The position numbers were made by a program, and so were the translations under genes. The notes beneath the pieces are model-generated. The model was given only the letters and a program-made list of their open reading frames with translations, was not told where the DNA came from and ran no database searches. A stretch of DNA of 8,283 bases from Armatimonadota bacterium (GTDB lineage: Bacteria > Armatimonadota > Fimbriimonadia > Fimbriimonadales > Fimbriimonadaceae): the NCBI GenBank assembly GCA_023423495.1, contig JAFAFM010000035.1, positions 1 to 8,283 of the forward strand, read 5' to 3'. Of the stretch, positions 1 to 5,888 are shown in pieces. Position 1 is the stretch's first letter. The number at the start of each line of letters is the position of its first letter.

Positions 1-308
1 GTCCAGGAGACGGCATTGGCAATGACGGCCGGCCCGCCGACCTCGTAGAACACCATGTGCGCCTGCTCTTCGATCAGCATGGCGTCACCGCGATCGCAAT
101 GTACCGCCAGCGCAATCTGATTCCCCATTGTGCCGCTCGGCACGAAGAGCGCGGCTTCCTTGCCGACTTTCTGGGCCGCAATCCGCTCAAGCTGATCGAC
201 GGTTGGCTCGTCTCCCAACACGTCATCGCCGAGAGGCGCTCCCGCCATGGCTTGATACATTTCCGGCGAAGGGCGGGTTACGGTGTCGGAGCGGAGGTCG
301 ACAATCAT
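1..308 (-). CDS. ltaE: Low-specificity L-threonine aldolase, N-terminal 102 residues (partial, runs off the left edge)
   Basis: PLP enzyme of fold type I that cleaves L-threonine or L-allo-threonine to glycine and acetaldehyde in the cytosol. The reverse complement from the ATG at 308 reads MIVDLRSDTVTRPS, the hallmark N-terminus of the family. It is followed by GDDVLGDEPTVDQLE (28-42), KEAALFVPSGTMGNQ (50-64, the phosphate-binding region) and EEQAHMVFYEVGGPA (80-94). His84 in that segment corresponds to the histidine that stacks on the PLP ring in E. coli LtaE. The PLP lysine, normally near residue 200, lies outside the window. The start is well fixed because family members begin a few residues before DLRSDTVT. 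No close Shine-Dalgarno is visible: a GAGG lies 18 bases upstream, too far to be convincing. A 4-bp hairpin (CGGG/CCCG, 341-353) lies in the likely leader. The gene diverges from the PEP-CTERM gene. Identity is confident; substrate preference (threonine or allo-threonine) cannot be told from this part. Confidence 0.9.
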   Translation of the reverse strand, partial: MIVDLRSDTVTRPSPEMYQAMAGAPLGDDVLGDEPTVDQLERIAAQKVGKEAALFVPSGTMGNQIALAVHCDRGDAMLIEEQAHMVFYEVGGPAVIANAVSW

Positions 309-399
309 GACGTTTATTATGGAATGCCTCGTAAAAATCCCGGGTTCTTCCCGTGACAACCAAATTTGCGAGTAAGAAATCCAAGTTCCTTAACCGATT

Positions 400-444
400 A
401 AGTAGAGATTTGCTAGCAAAATTACTTGCCTTCGAACTCTACTT
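400..444. repeat. Nested inverted repeats in the divergent spacer (possible operator)
   Basis: AAGTAGAG at 400-407 and CTCTACTT at 437-444 are perfect 8-base inverted arms separated by 29 bases. Inside them TTTGCTAGCAAA at 409-420 is a perfect 12-base palindrome. A smaller TTAA-CCGA-TTAA palindrome (390-401) touches the left arm. All lie in the AT-rich 309-496 spacer between the threonine aldolase and the PEP-CTERM gene, where a dimeric regulator could act on either. A TAAACT -10-like hexamer lies at 452-457, but its only -35 candidate (TTGCCT, 426-431) is 20 bases away, so I do not call a promoter. The symmetry is directly visible; the operator role is inference. Confidence 0.4.
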
Positions 445-477
445 CTTGGCTTAAACTAGGTTTGCGAGGCGAGATGT

Positions 478-490
478 CACCTCGGAGGTG
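478..490 (+). promoter_or_regulatory. Strong Shine-Dalgarno inside a small hairpin, fixing the PEP-CTERM start
   Basis: GGAGG at 484-488 sits eight bases before the ATG at 497, ideal spacing, and so decides that start over the in-frame GTG at 488, which lies on the Shine-Dalgarno itself. CACCT (478-482) and AGGTG (486-490) are perfect 5-base inverted arms around a 3-base loop, so most of the ribosome site could be paired. A competing pairing of GAGG (466-469) with CCTC (480-483) would free it. The site is clear; a regulatory role for the hairpin is speculative. Confidence 0.6.
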
Positions 491-496
491 GTTTAC

Positions 497-1156
497 ATGA
501 TTTTTAAGAGGATTGCCTTAGTTTCCGTCTTGGGGACTATGGTTGCGGCCGCGAATGCGCAAGTATTCTTTCAGGACTTTGAATCTGGTTTAGGAGCGAG
601 TGAATCGACCGGGGGGATTTTTGTTATCAACAACACGAATCCGCTGAACAACGGGACGATGATGATGGGGCATCGCGACAATTACACCGACAACGAATAT
701 AGCTTCTACCAAGTCGTGCTCGACCTCACTGGATTCACAAATGTTTCCATGAGCTTTGACTACGTCGGGTCTTTTGAGACTCACTTTGATCGGTTCAATG
801 TGCTCGCGGCTACGGGTGCCATCAATCCCCCGAACGGGCTGCTCAACCCGACGGCTGTGTCTGATATGCAGTTTATTGATCTAGGGGATGATCATCACCC
901 GAATTTGGGATTTTTTGCATACGATAGTTCCACGGCATCAGGCGGTGCAGGCGGAACAGCGCGATTCGATCTTTCGGCATTTAACAACCAGATGGTGACG
1001 CTTCGATTCCAATTCGGCAGCGATTTTTCCATCACGGATGACGGATTCAATATGGACAATCTCACTGTTAACGCAGAGGCTGTACCTGAACCCGCTACGC
1101 TTGCCATTTTAGGGGCCGGCGCTTTGGCGCTGCTTCGAAAGCGAAAGAAAGCTTAA
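497..1156 (+). CDS. PEP-CTERM sorting domain-containing exported protein
   Basis: A 219-residue exported protein. Residues 1-21 form a signal peptide (basic FKR, hydrophobic core, likely cleavage after ANA before QVFF). The middle is a beta-rich, Asn/Gly/Asp-rich domain opening with FFQDFESGLG and closing with SITDDGFNMDNLTV (178-191), a pattern seen in MAM- or jelly-roll-like extracellular domains; I cannot assign a precise family. The C-terminus is a textbook PEP-CTERM signal: VPEP (196-199), a hydrophobic helix TLAILGAGALALL (201-213) and a basic tail RKRKK. In known systems an exosortase cuts at this motif and the protein goes to the cell surface or biofilm matrix. No exosortase gene is in the window. 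The gene looks monocistronic: strong Shine-Dalgarno before it, intrinsic terminator after it. It appears more AT-rich than its neighbours. The domain architecture is confident; the ligand or role is unknown. Confidence 0.9.
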   Translation: MIFKRIALVSVLGTMVAAANAQVFFQDFESGLGASESTGGIFVINNTNPLNNGTMMMGHRDNYTDNEYSFYQVVLDLTGFTNVSMSFDYVGSFETHFDRFNVLAATGAINPPNGLLNPTAVSDMQFIDLGDDHHPNLGFFAYDSSTASGGAGGTARFDLSAFNNQMVTLRFQFGSDFSITDDGFNMDNLTVNAEAVPEPATLAILGAGALALLRKRKKA

Positions 1157-1186
1157 AGGTAGGGCTCCTACTTCCACAAACTTAAC

Positions 1187-1219
1187 AGCGCCTTGCAATT
1201 TCGCAAGGCGCTTTGTTTT
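1187..1219 (+). terminator. Intrinsic terminator after the PEP-CTERM gene
   Basis: AGCGCCTTGC (1187-1196) and GCAAGGCGCT (1203-1212) are perfect 10-base arms around a 6-base loop, followed by TTTGTTTT. This is a strong rho-independent terminator about 30 bases after the stop codon. Its T-tract overlaps the stop codon (1218-1220) of the convergent aminotransferase. On the minus strand the hairpin is followed only by GTTAAGTTTGTGG, so termination of the aminotransferase transcript here is possible but weaker. Confidence 0.9.
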
Positions 1220-2474
1220 AAACGAGCATGGCTAGTAGCTCTGCCGTTTCGGCCACCGATTCCGAAAATGCTTCCACCGCTTGGTCGATTTCTTTCTCCG
1301 AAATGATCAAAGGTGGCTCGAACCGGATAATCCTTGGGTTATTCAAGGTGTAGGCGACACAAACGCCACGCTTGAGCATTTGGGCCACCACGAGCTCGCC
1401 CACCTCATCTATTGCAAACTCCACCCCGATCATGAAGCCAAGTCCCCGTGCTTCCTTGATCAGGTCAGGATGGGCAGCCGCCACGGATTGAAGTCCTTTC
1501 AGCAGGAGGGGTCCAACAATTGCCGAACGCTCCACCAAACCCTCTTCCTCGATCACCTGCATGGTGGCCAGACCTGCCGAACATGCCAGCGGATTCCCTC
1601 CGAAGGTCGAAGTGTGCGAAAGCGGGCTATCCTGGTACACCGACTCCCAAATTTCCGCAGTGCCTACGATTGCTCCGATCGGCATGATGCCACCCCCGAG
1701 CGCTTTGGCCAGGGTCATTAAGTGGGGCGACACACCGTCGTGCTCACAGGCGAACCACTTGCCGGTACGGCCAAGCAGCGTTTGAACTTCGTCCACGATG
1801 AGTAGTGCTCCACTGGCATCGCAAGACTCTCGTAACGCCGTCAAATAGCCCTTCGGAGGAATATGGATGCCGCCTTCGCCCTGAACCGGCTCCACGATAA
1901 ATGCCGCCGTCTGCCCATCGATGGCGCTCCGAGCAGCGTCGATGTCGCCGTATGGCACGAACTCGACCCCGGGCAACAGGGGCTCATACGGTTCGCGATA
2001 CTTTGCGCGGCCCATCACGCTCAAAGAACCCAAAGTCTTGCCATGAAAGCTATCGTGGGTTGAGACAATCTTGTGCCGGCCAGTGTGCTTCTTGGCGAAC
2101 TTCAGCGCACCCTCTACGGCTTCCGTGCCGCTGTTACAGAAGAAGGAGAACTGGAGTCCAGCAGGTGTCTTTTCCGCAAGACGTTCGGCCAGATCTGCGG
2201 CCTGCTTGCTAAAGAATGCCTTGCCGCTGAGGCCCATGGCATCCAGCTGACTCTTGACGGCTTCGACTACCTTCGGATGGCGATGACCCAGACTGAAACA
2301 GCCGTACCCGCCAAGGCAGTCCAAGTACGCCTTGCCATCCTGGTCGTAGATGTAACAACCTTCTCCTTTAACCTCTACCCCGAAACCCGCAAACTGCATC
2401 AGCTTCGCCAAATAAGGATTCAAGTGCTTGGCATACTTGTCCACCACGTCGGCAAACAGGGCATCTCCGTTCAT
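1218..2474 (-). CDS. Class III PLP aminotransferase, putrescine aminotransferase (PatA/YgjG)-like
   Basis: A 418-residue fold-type-I omega-aminotransferase. PLP features are complete: SGTE at 115-118 (phosphate contact), the FHGKT segment at 143-147, EPVQGEGG at 195-202, DEVQ at 228-231 (Asp228 pairs with the PLP ring nitrogen) and LAKALGGG with Lys257 as the Schiff-base lysine. The segments LDCLGGYGCFSLGHRHP (51-67), FFCNSGTEAVEGALK (111-125), TSTFGGNPLACSAGLAT (288-304) and the C-terminal TLNNPRIIRFEPPL (376-389) follow E. coli putrescine aminotransferase more closely, as I recall it, than acetylornithine aminotransferase. The likely reaction is putrescine plus 2-oxoglutarate to 4-aminobutanal plus glutamate. 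Ornithine, acetylornithine, 4-aminobutyrate or lysine-type substrates remain possible. The start is forced: an in-frame TAA lies three codons upstream. No Shine-Dalgarno is visible. No polyamine or arginine gene is adjacent, so context does not refine the substrate. Family confident; substrate moderate. Confidence 0.9.
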   Translation of the reverse strand: MNGDALFADVVDKYAKHLNPYLAKLMQFAGFGVEVKGEGCYIYDQDGKAYLDCLGGYGCFSLGHRHPKVVEAVKSQLDAMGLSGKAFFSKQAADLAERLAEKTPAGLQFSFFCNSGTEAVEGALKFAKKHTGRHKIVSTHDSFHGKTLGSLSVMGRAKYREPYEPLLPGVEFVPYGDIDAARSAIDGQTAAFIVEPVQGEGGIHIPPKGYLTALRESCDASGALLIVDEVQTLLGRTGKWFACEHDGVSPHLMTLAKALGGGIMPIGAIVGTAEIWESVYQDSPLSHTSTFGGNPLACSAGLATMQVIEEEGLVERSAIVGPLLLKGLQSVAAAHPDLIKEARGLGFMIGVEFAIDEVGELVVAQMLKRGVCVAYTLNNPRIIRFEPPLIISEKEIDQAVEAFSESVAETAELLAMLV

Positions 2475-2622
2475 GGACGCATTTTAGCGTAGGGCTCCGA
2501 AATGCGTGGGTCCACCGCCGCAACTGTACTGCTCTTCGAATAGACAAGATACTGGAGCCCCGAGATTCACGCCTCAAGCCGACCGAACACGTCGACCCTC
2601 TTTCCGTATATCCTACATAGTG

Positions 2623-3798
2623 ATGCGAAGCGGACCCGTGCTGGGAATTGTTTTAAGCTTTGGAGTACTTGGCTACTCCGCCATATCCGCACAACAAGCA
2701 ACAACGGACGATCCCATCCAACAGCTCGTGAAGCAGGTGCAAGCCGGCAAATCCAATTTACGCTTCGACAACAAGCACGGATATCTTAAGGATCTGCTCA
2801 CCGCGCTCGACATCAAACCCGAAAGCCAGACCTTGGTTTGGTCAAAGACCAGCTTGCAGGGGCCCAGGATCTCACCCCAAGCGCCAAGAGCCATTTACTT
2901 TAACGACCACACCTATGTGGGCTGGGTCAATGGCGGGGACCTGATTGAAATTGCTACCGTCCACCCCGAAAAGGGGACCCGGTTCTACACCCTAAGAAAC
3001 CACCAGGCTCCTTCCGTGGACTTCCAAGACGAGTTTCAACGCTGCATTGCCTGCCATGCCGGACCCGGATTGGGCGGCGTGCCCCGGCTCCTGTCACGTT
3101 CCGTGAATGCAGACAGTCAAGGCTATCAGATCTTGCGTGGCGGAGGACGCATCATGACGCCCCGCACACCCTTACGCGAGCGATGGGGTGGGTGGTATGT
3201 GTCCGGAGACCACGGAAAGCAGAGACACCGTGGAAATTCCCCGGTGAAGGGCGATGACGAAGGCTTCACCTTCGATGTCGAGTTGGGGGCAAACAAAACC
3301 GACCTGAACAAGTACTTCGACACCAGCGAATATCTGCATCCCCATTCGGACATCGTTGCGTTGATGGTTATGGAGCACCAGATGGACGTGCAAAACGAGA
3401 TCATACGCGCCTCTAACGCCACTAAAAAGCACCTCGCAGACCCCGAGACTGGGACATTGGAAGAAGCTTGCGAACCATTGGTGAAGTCATTGCTTAGCAT
3501 CGGCGAGGTGCAACTGGATGAGCCGATCAAGGGCATGGGACCCTTCCAAAGTATGTTTGAGAGCGGCGGTACAAAGGATGCTAGGGGCCGCTCGCTAAGA
3601 ACACTCGATCTCAACAAACGGCTGTTCAAGTTTCCGATCAGCCCAATGATCGAAAGCGCCAGCTTTCGAGCCCTGCCGAAGCAGACTCGGGATTACGTTT
3701 ACAAGCGGTTTGAGGCGATCTCGAAAGACGCAAACGAATTTCCCCAACTGACGGCCGCAGACCGCATCTTCCTGCAAGACTTTCTGGCCCTGCGTTAG
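2623..3798 (+). CDS. Exported mono-haem c-type cytochrome-like protein of unnamed family
   Basis: A 391-residue protein with a signal peptide (1-23, likely cut at SAISA before QQA) and one CIACH haem-attachment motif (Cys141, Cys144, His145). Around it are SKTSLQGPRISPQAPRAIYF (74-93), YVGWVNGGDLIEIATV (98-113), GVPRLLSRSV (152-161), RERWGGWYVSGDHG (185-198) and HSDIVALMVMEHQMDVQNEI (241-260). I recognise this block from uncharacterised exported proteins of Planctomycetes, Acidobacteria and myxobacteria; it is not a standard cytochrome c fold and no function is established. The conserved histidine- and tryptophan-rich surroundings make a redox or catalytic haem plausible. I chose the ATG at 2623 because it opens the signal peptide; an in-frame ATG at 2506 would add 39 residues of non-signal character. 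No Shine-Dalgarno precedes 2623, so translation may be leaderless or SD-independent. The stop codon overlaps that of convergent capA. Gene certain, haem motif clear, role unknown. Confidence 0.85.
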   Translation: MRSGPVLGIVLSFGVLGYSAISAQQATTDDPIQQLVKQVQAGKSNLRFDNKHGYLKDLLTALDIKPESQTLVWSKTSLQGPRISPQAPRAIYFNDHTYVGWVNGGDLIEIATVHPEKGTRFYTLRNHQAPSVDFQDEFQRCIACHAGPGLGGVPRLLSRSVNADSQGYQILRGGGRIMTPRTPLRERWGGWYVSGDHGKQRHRGNSPVKGDDEGFTFDVELGANKTDLNKYFDTSEYLHPHSDIVALMVMEHQMDVQNEIIRASNATKKHLADPETGTLEEACEPLVKSLLSIGEVQLDEPIKGMGPFQSMFESGGTKDARGRSLRTLDLNKRLFKFPISPMIESASFRALPKQTRDYVYKRFEAISKDANEFPQLTAADRIFLQDFLALR

Positions 3799-4793
3799 TA
3801 AAGAGCTTTGCTCATCTTATGCGGGAACTTGCGCTGCACCGCGTTGCTCAGTCCCTGAAAGGCCTTTCGCCGAGCTTCAACCAACTTGGAAGGGACCGGT
3901 GCCACCCTCATGTTCTTGATGTCGAGGGGCACAAACCGGAAACCTTTAAGGTGCTCGTTTTCAAAGTAAAGTCGGGCCAAGCCGGTCGGACCTTCTTTGC
4001 GTGAAATCAGGTTGCCCATCGAATACAAAATTGGTTTGCCATTGTAAAGCTCGGCCCCTTGAAGTACGTGAGGGTGATGCCCCCACACGACATCAGCGCC
4101 GGCGTCGATGCAAGCTCTTGCCAAGGCCACTTGGTAGCTAGTCGGGATCGTGTGTTTCTCCAGCCCCCAGTGCAACGCAACTATCTTGATCCCATCGGTG
4201 GGTGACGCCGCAATCCAATCCTTGAGATACTTCTTGTCGGCAGCGTCGACCGTGCCATTGAAGATGAGTGCATGCAACCCAGGTCGACTCGCCGTAGCCG
4301 GGCCCAGCTTCTTCATAGCGGCAGTACCCATAAAGGCCATCGCGGAGAGCAGCGTGACGCCCTTCGCGCTTATGGCGCGCTTCGCTTCGGCAAGGTTCGG
4401 GCCAGCGCCGGTGTGAAGGATCCCCCGGGCATCGAGCAGGGAGGTCATTTCGGCAAGCCCCGCCGATCCGTAATCCATGACGTGGTTGTTGCCCAAGCTC
4501 ACCATGTGGAATCCAACGGCGCTAAGACCGTCGATGTGCTTGGGGTCGGCTTTCAAGATGTATTGTGTTCGGGCCTTCAATTCGGCGGCAGTCTTGTATG
4601 GCGTCGGCGTGGTCGACCTTGTCAGAGGAATTTCAAGGTTCGCAATCACAACTTCGCCCGGTTGAGGGATCTTGTACAAGTCCCGAAATGGTTGGTGCGA
4701 CACCGGAATCTGATTGAGCATAATGTCGCCGCCCAGCAGCACCGTGCTCTTTTGAGTCTGCAATACGATGCCTGCCAACAAGGTCCAAATCAT
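3795..4793 (-). CDS. CapA family protein (PGA_cap metallophosphatase-like domain)
   Basis: A 332-residue protein of the CapA/PgsA family, whose calcineurin-like fold occurs in poly-gamma-glutamate synthesis and in many proteins of unknown substrate. Visible motifs in order: LLGGDIML (19-26, metal ligand Asp23), ANLEIPLT (51-58), VSLGNNHVMDYG (98-109), ALHWGLEKH (206-214), WGHHPHVLQG (237-246) and YSMGNL (257-262). These match the metal-site pattern of the family. The N-terminus has only a short uncharged hydrophobic stretch (2-11) before the domain, so export is uncertain and there is little room for the membrane anchor seen in PgsA. The start is the first possible one, because an in-frame TGA immediately precedes the ATG; a five-codon reading frame ends there. 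No capB or capC homologue is nearby, so capsule synthesis is not supported by context. Transcription probably starts from the promoter at 4869-4897. Confidence 0.87.
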   Translation of the reverse strand: MIWTLLAGIVLQTQKSTVLLGGDIMLNQIPVSHQPFRDLYKIPQPGEVVIANLEIPLTRSTTPTPYKTAAELKARTQYILKADPKHIDGLSAVGFHMVSLGNNHVMDYGSAGLAEMTSLLDARGILHTGAGPNLAEAKRAISAKGVTLLSAMAFMGTAAMKKLGPATASRPGLHALIFNGTVDAADKKYLKDWIAASPTDGIKIVALHWGLEKHTIPTSYQVALARACIDAGADVVWGHHPHVLQGAELYNGKPILYSMGNLISRKEGPTGLARLYFENEHLKGFRFVPLDIKNMRVAPVPSKLVEARRKAFQGLSNAVQRKFPHKMSKALY

Positions 4794-4811
4794 TCAAAAA
4801 CAAGCATACAT
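4794..4811 (-). other. Five-codon upstream reading frame abutting capA
   Basis: The reverse complement reads ATG TAT GCT TGT TTT TGA directly followed by the capA ATG, in the same frame. An AGGA lies 11 bases before this upstream ATG, whereas capA itself has no Shine-Dalgarno. It could serve as a translated leader that delivers ribosomes to capA, or it could be chance. If the TGA were a recent mutation, the ancestral capA would have had a slightly longer N-terminus. No coding evidence is possible at this length. Confidence 0.2.
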
Positions 4812-4861
4812 GACCGATAGATTCCTGCGCTTTTACACGACAATATCCCCAAACGGCTATC

Positions 4862-4882
4862 ACGCGCGATAAAACTGCGCGT
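4862..4882. repeat. Inverted repeat ACGCGC-N9-GCGCGT between capA and the 4898 gene
   Basis: Perfect 6-base arms at 4862-4867 and 4877-4882 enclose GATAAAACT. On the minus strand the enclosed bases hold the putative -10 box of capA. On the plus strand the repeat ends eight bases before the Shine-Dalgarno (GGAG, 4890-4893) of the secreted-protein gene. It could be an operator for the divergent pair or a leader hairpin. The repeat is seen; its role is inferred. Confidence 0.4.
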
Positions 4883-4897
4883 ACATATCGGAGTCAA
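4869..4897 (-). promoter_or_regulatory. Putative sigma70-type promoter for capA
   Basis: On the minus strand, TTGACT (4897-4892; five of six to the -35 consensus) is followed after 17 bases by TTTTAT (4874-4869; four of six to the -10 consensus). Transcription would start near 4862, leaving a leader of about 70 bases before the capA ATG. The -35 box lies over the Shine-Dalgarno region of the divergent gene at 4898, so the two genes share very little control space. Consensus matching only; the sigma factor preferences of this lineage are not known to me. Confidence 0.4.
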
Positions 4898-5788
4898 ATG
4901 AAATCCATTCAGAATATTCGCTGGTTCGCTTCGCTAGCTCTCATAACCGTGGCCCTGGCCGTGCAAGACGCGCCAATTCGCCGCGAGCTCAAAGCTGGCG
5001 CTACTGAGACTTACAAGATCGAAAACGAGATCAAGCAGTTCGTTGAGATCCCTTCTATGGGTGAGCAGGACATGGTTATCCAAACCATTGCCACGGTCGC
5101 CCTCAAAACGCTCGCCGTAAATGCCGAGAAGGGCACTGCGGACGTGGAAGCCCTCACCAAGTACGAGAAGCTCTCTATGGAGGGTTCGATTGCCGCCATG
5201 ATGGGCGACAGCACCGGTGGAAAGCTTCCCGATCCAAAAACTGAGAAGGGCACGCTGGATTCGCGCAATCGCTTCAGCATTCCCAAGGATCCAAAGGCCA
5301 AGCCGCAGACTCCCGCCGCTGGTCCGGGGATGGGTATTCCTGGCATGGGTGCAATGAGTTCCGCGATGCTGTTGAACCTTATCGCCTTGCCCGAGAAGAA
5401 TTGGAAGGTGGGTGACACCCAGCAGATCGATCTCCCGGGTGCCGCCAGTATGGCGACGATGGGTGTGAAGGACCTCAAGATGACCCTCAAGATCACTGGT
5501 GAAAAGGTTGTCGACGGCCAGGCCGTTTGGGTGCTGTCGTACAGCGGCGATATGAAGTTGGACGTCGACCCGAGCAAGACTCCGAATGCCCCTACGAGCC
5601 CAATGGGCCAGATGAAGATGACCGGCACCGCTCAGATCACGGGCGAAGGCTTGGTCGACAAGGCTACGGGCAAGACGGTCTCGAACCTCATGCAGATTGC
5701 AAATAAGGGCACCATGTTCATCGAGCAAGCGGGCATGGAGATCCCGATGCGCGGCACTGTGGTGATGAAGCTCAGCCTGGTTAAGTAG
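4898..5788 (+). CDS. Exported protein of unknown function, cysteine-free and methionine-rich
   Basis: A 296-residue protein with a signal peptide (1-21, hydrophobic core LALITVALALA-like, likely cleavage after ALA). The mature part alternates beta-type segments with short charged loops: KAGATETYKIENEIKQ (32-47), AEKGTADVEALTKYEKLSM (76-94), NWKVGDTQQIDLPG (168-181), GVKDLKMTLKITGEKVVDGQ (189-208) and GLVDKATGKTVSNLM (251-265). A flexible Gly/Pro/Met loop (GPGMGIPGMGAMSSAM, 142-157) splits the protein. The phrases 'KxGxxxxYKI' near the start and 'GxxVDxATGKxVS' near the end resemble envelope proteins of the DUF6263 type, with an antiparallel beta fold; that assignment is tentative and from memory. 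There are no cysteines, so it is not a lipoprotein. GGAG at 4890-4893 lies four bases before the ATG. The gene stands alone between capA (divergent) and a terminator. No enzymatic motif is visible. Confidence 0.82.
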   Translation: MKSIQNIRWFASLALITVALAVQDAPIRRELKAGATETYKIENEIKQFVEIPSMGEQDMVIQTIATVALKTLAVNAEKGTADVEALTKYEKLSMEGSIAAMMGDSTGGKLPDPKTEKGTLDSRNRFSIPKDPKAKPQTPAAGPGMGIPGMGAMSSAMLLNLIALPEKNWKVGDTQQIDLPGAASMATMGVKDLKMTLKITGEKVVDGQAVWVLSYSGDMKLDVDPSKTPNAPTSPMGQMKMTGTAQITGEGLVDKATGKTVSNLMQIANKGTMFIEQAGMEIPMRGTVVMKLSLVK

Positions 5789-5820
5789 TCAGGGCTTGAG
5801 CGCTGTTACGTAAAAGAAGA

Positions 5821-5859
5821 GACAAGAGACTGGAATCACCGAGTCTCTTGTCTTTTTTT
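5821..5859. terminator. Bidirectional intrinsic terminator between convergent transcription units
   Basis: GACAAGAGACT (5821-5831) and AGTCTCTTGTC (5842-5852) form a perfect 11-base stem around a 10-base loop, followed on the plus strand by seven T. The stem can extend by A-T pairs with the upstream AAGA. On the minus strand the same hairpin is followed by TCTTCTTTTA, rich enough in T to end the ABC operon too, about 40 bases after its last stop codon. It closes the 4898 gene and probably the minus-strand operon. Confidence 0.9.
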
Positions 5860-5888
5860 ATCTTTCGCTTTCTACTCGTACCCGATAC

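Noticed and set aside
57..356. Plus-strand open frame of 99 codons at the left edge
   Set aside because: It lies antisense to the threonine aldolase, whose conserved N-terminus on the minus strand is unmistakable. The plus-strand product has no recognisable domain.
448..465. Sigma54-like TTGG...TTTGC promoter
   Set aside because: The GG and GC dinucleotides are separated by 14 bases, whereas sigma54 promoters need 10.
488..496. GTG at 488 as start of the PEP-CTERM gene
   Set aside because: This GTG overlaps the Shine-Dalgarno GGAGGTGG itself. The ATG at 497 has ideal spacing and starts a proper signal peptide.
2506..2622. Upstream ATG at 2506 adding 39 residues to the haem protein
   Set aside because: The extra residues are polar and Arg/Pro-rich and would bury the signal peptide. 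Codons before 2623 do not look coding.
4934..5728. Minus-strand open frames of 264 and 205 codons opposite the exported protein
   Set aside because: These are shadows of a GC-biased coding gene. The plus-strand frame has a signal peptide, Shine-Dalgarno and terminator; the minus-strand frames have none.
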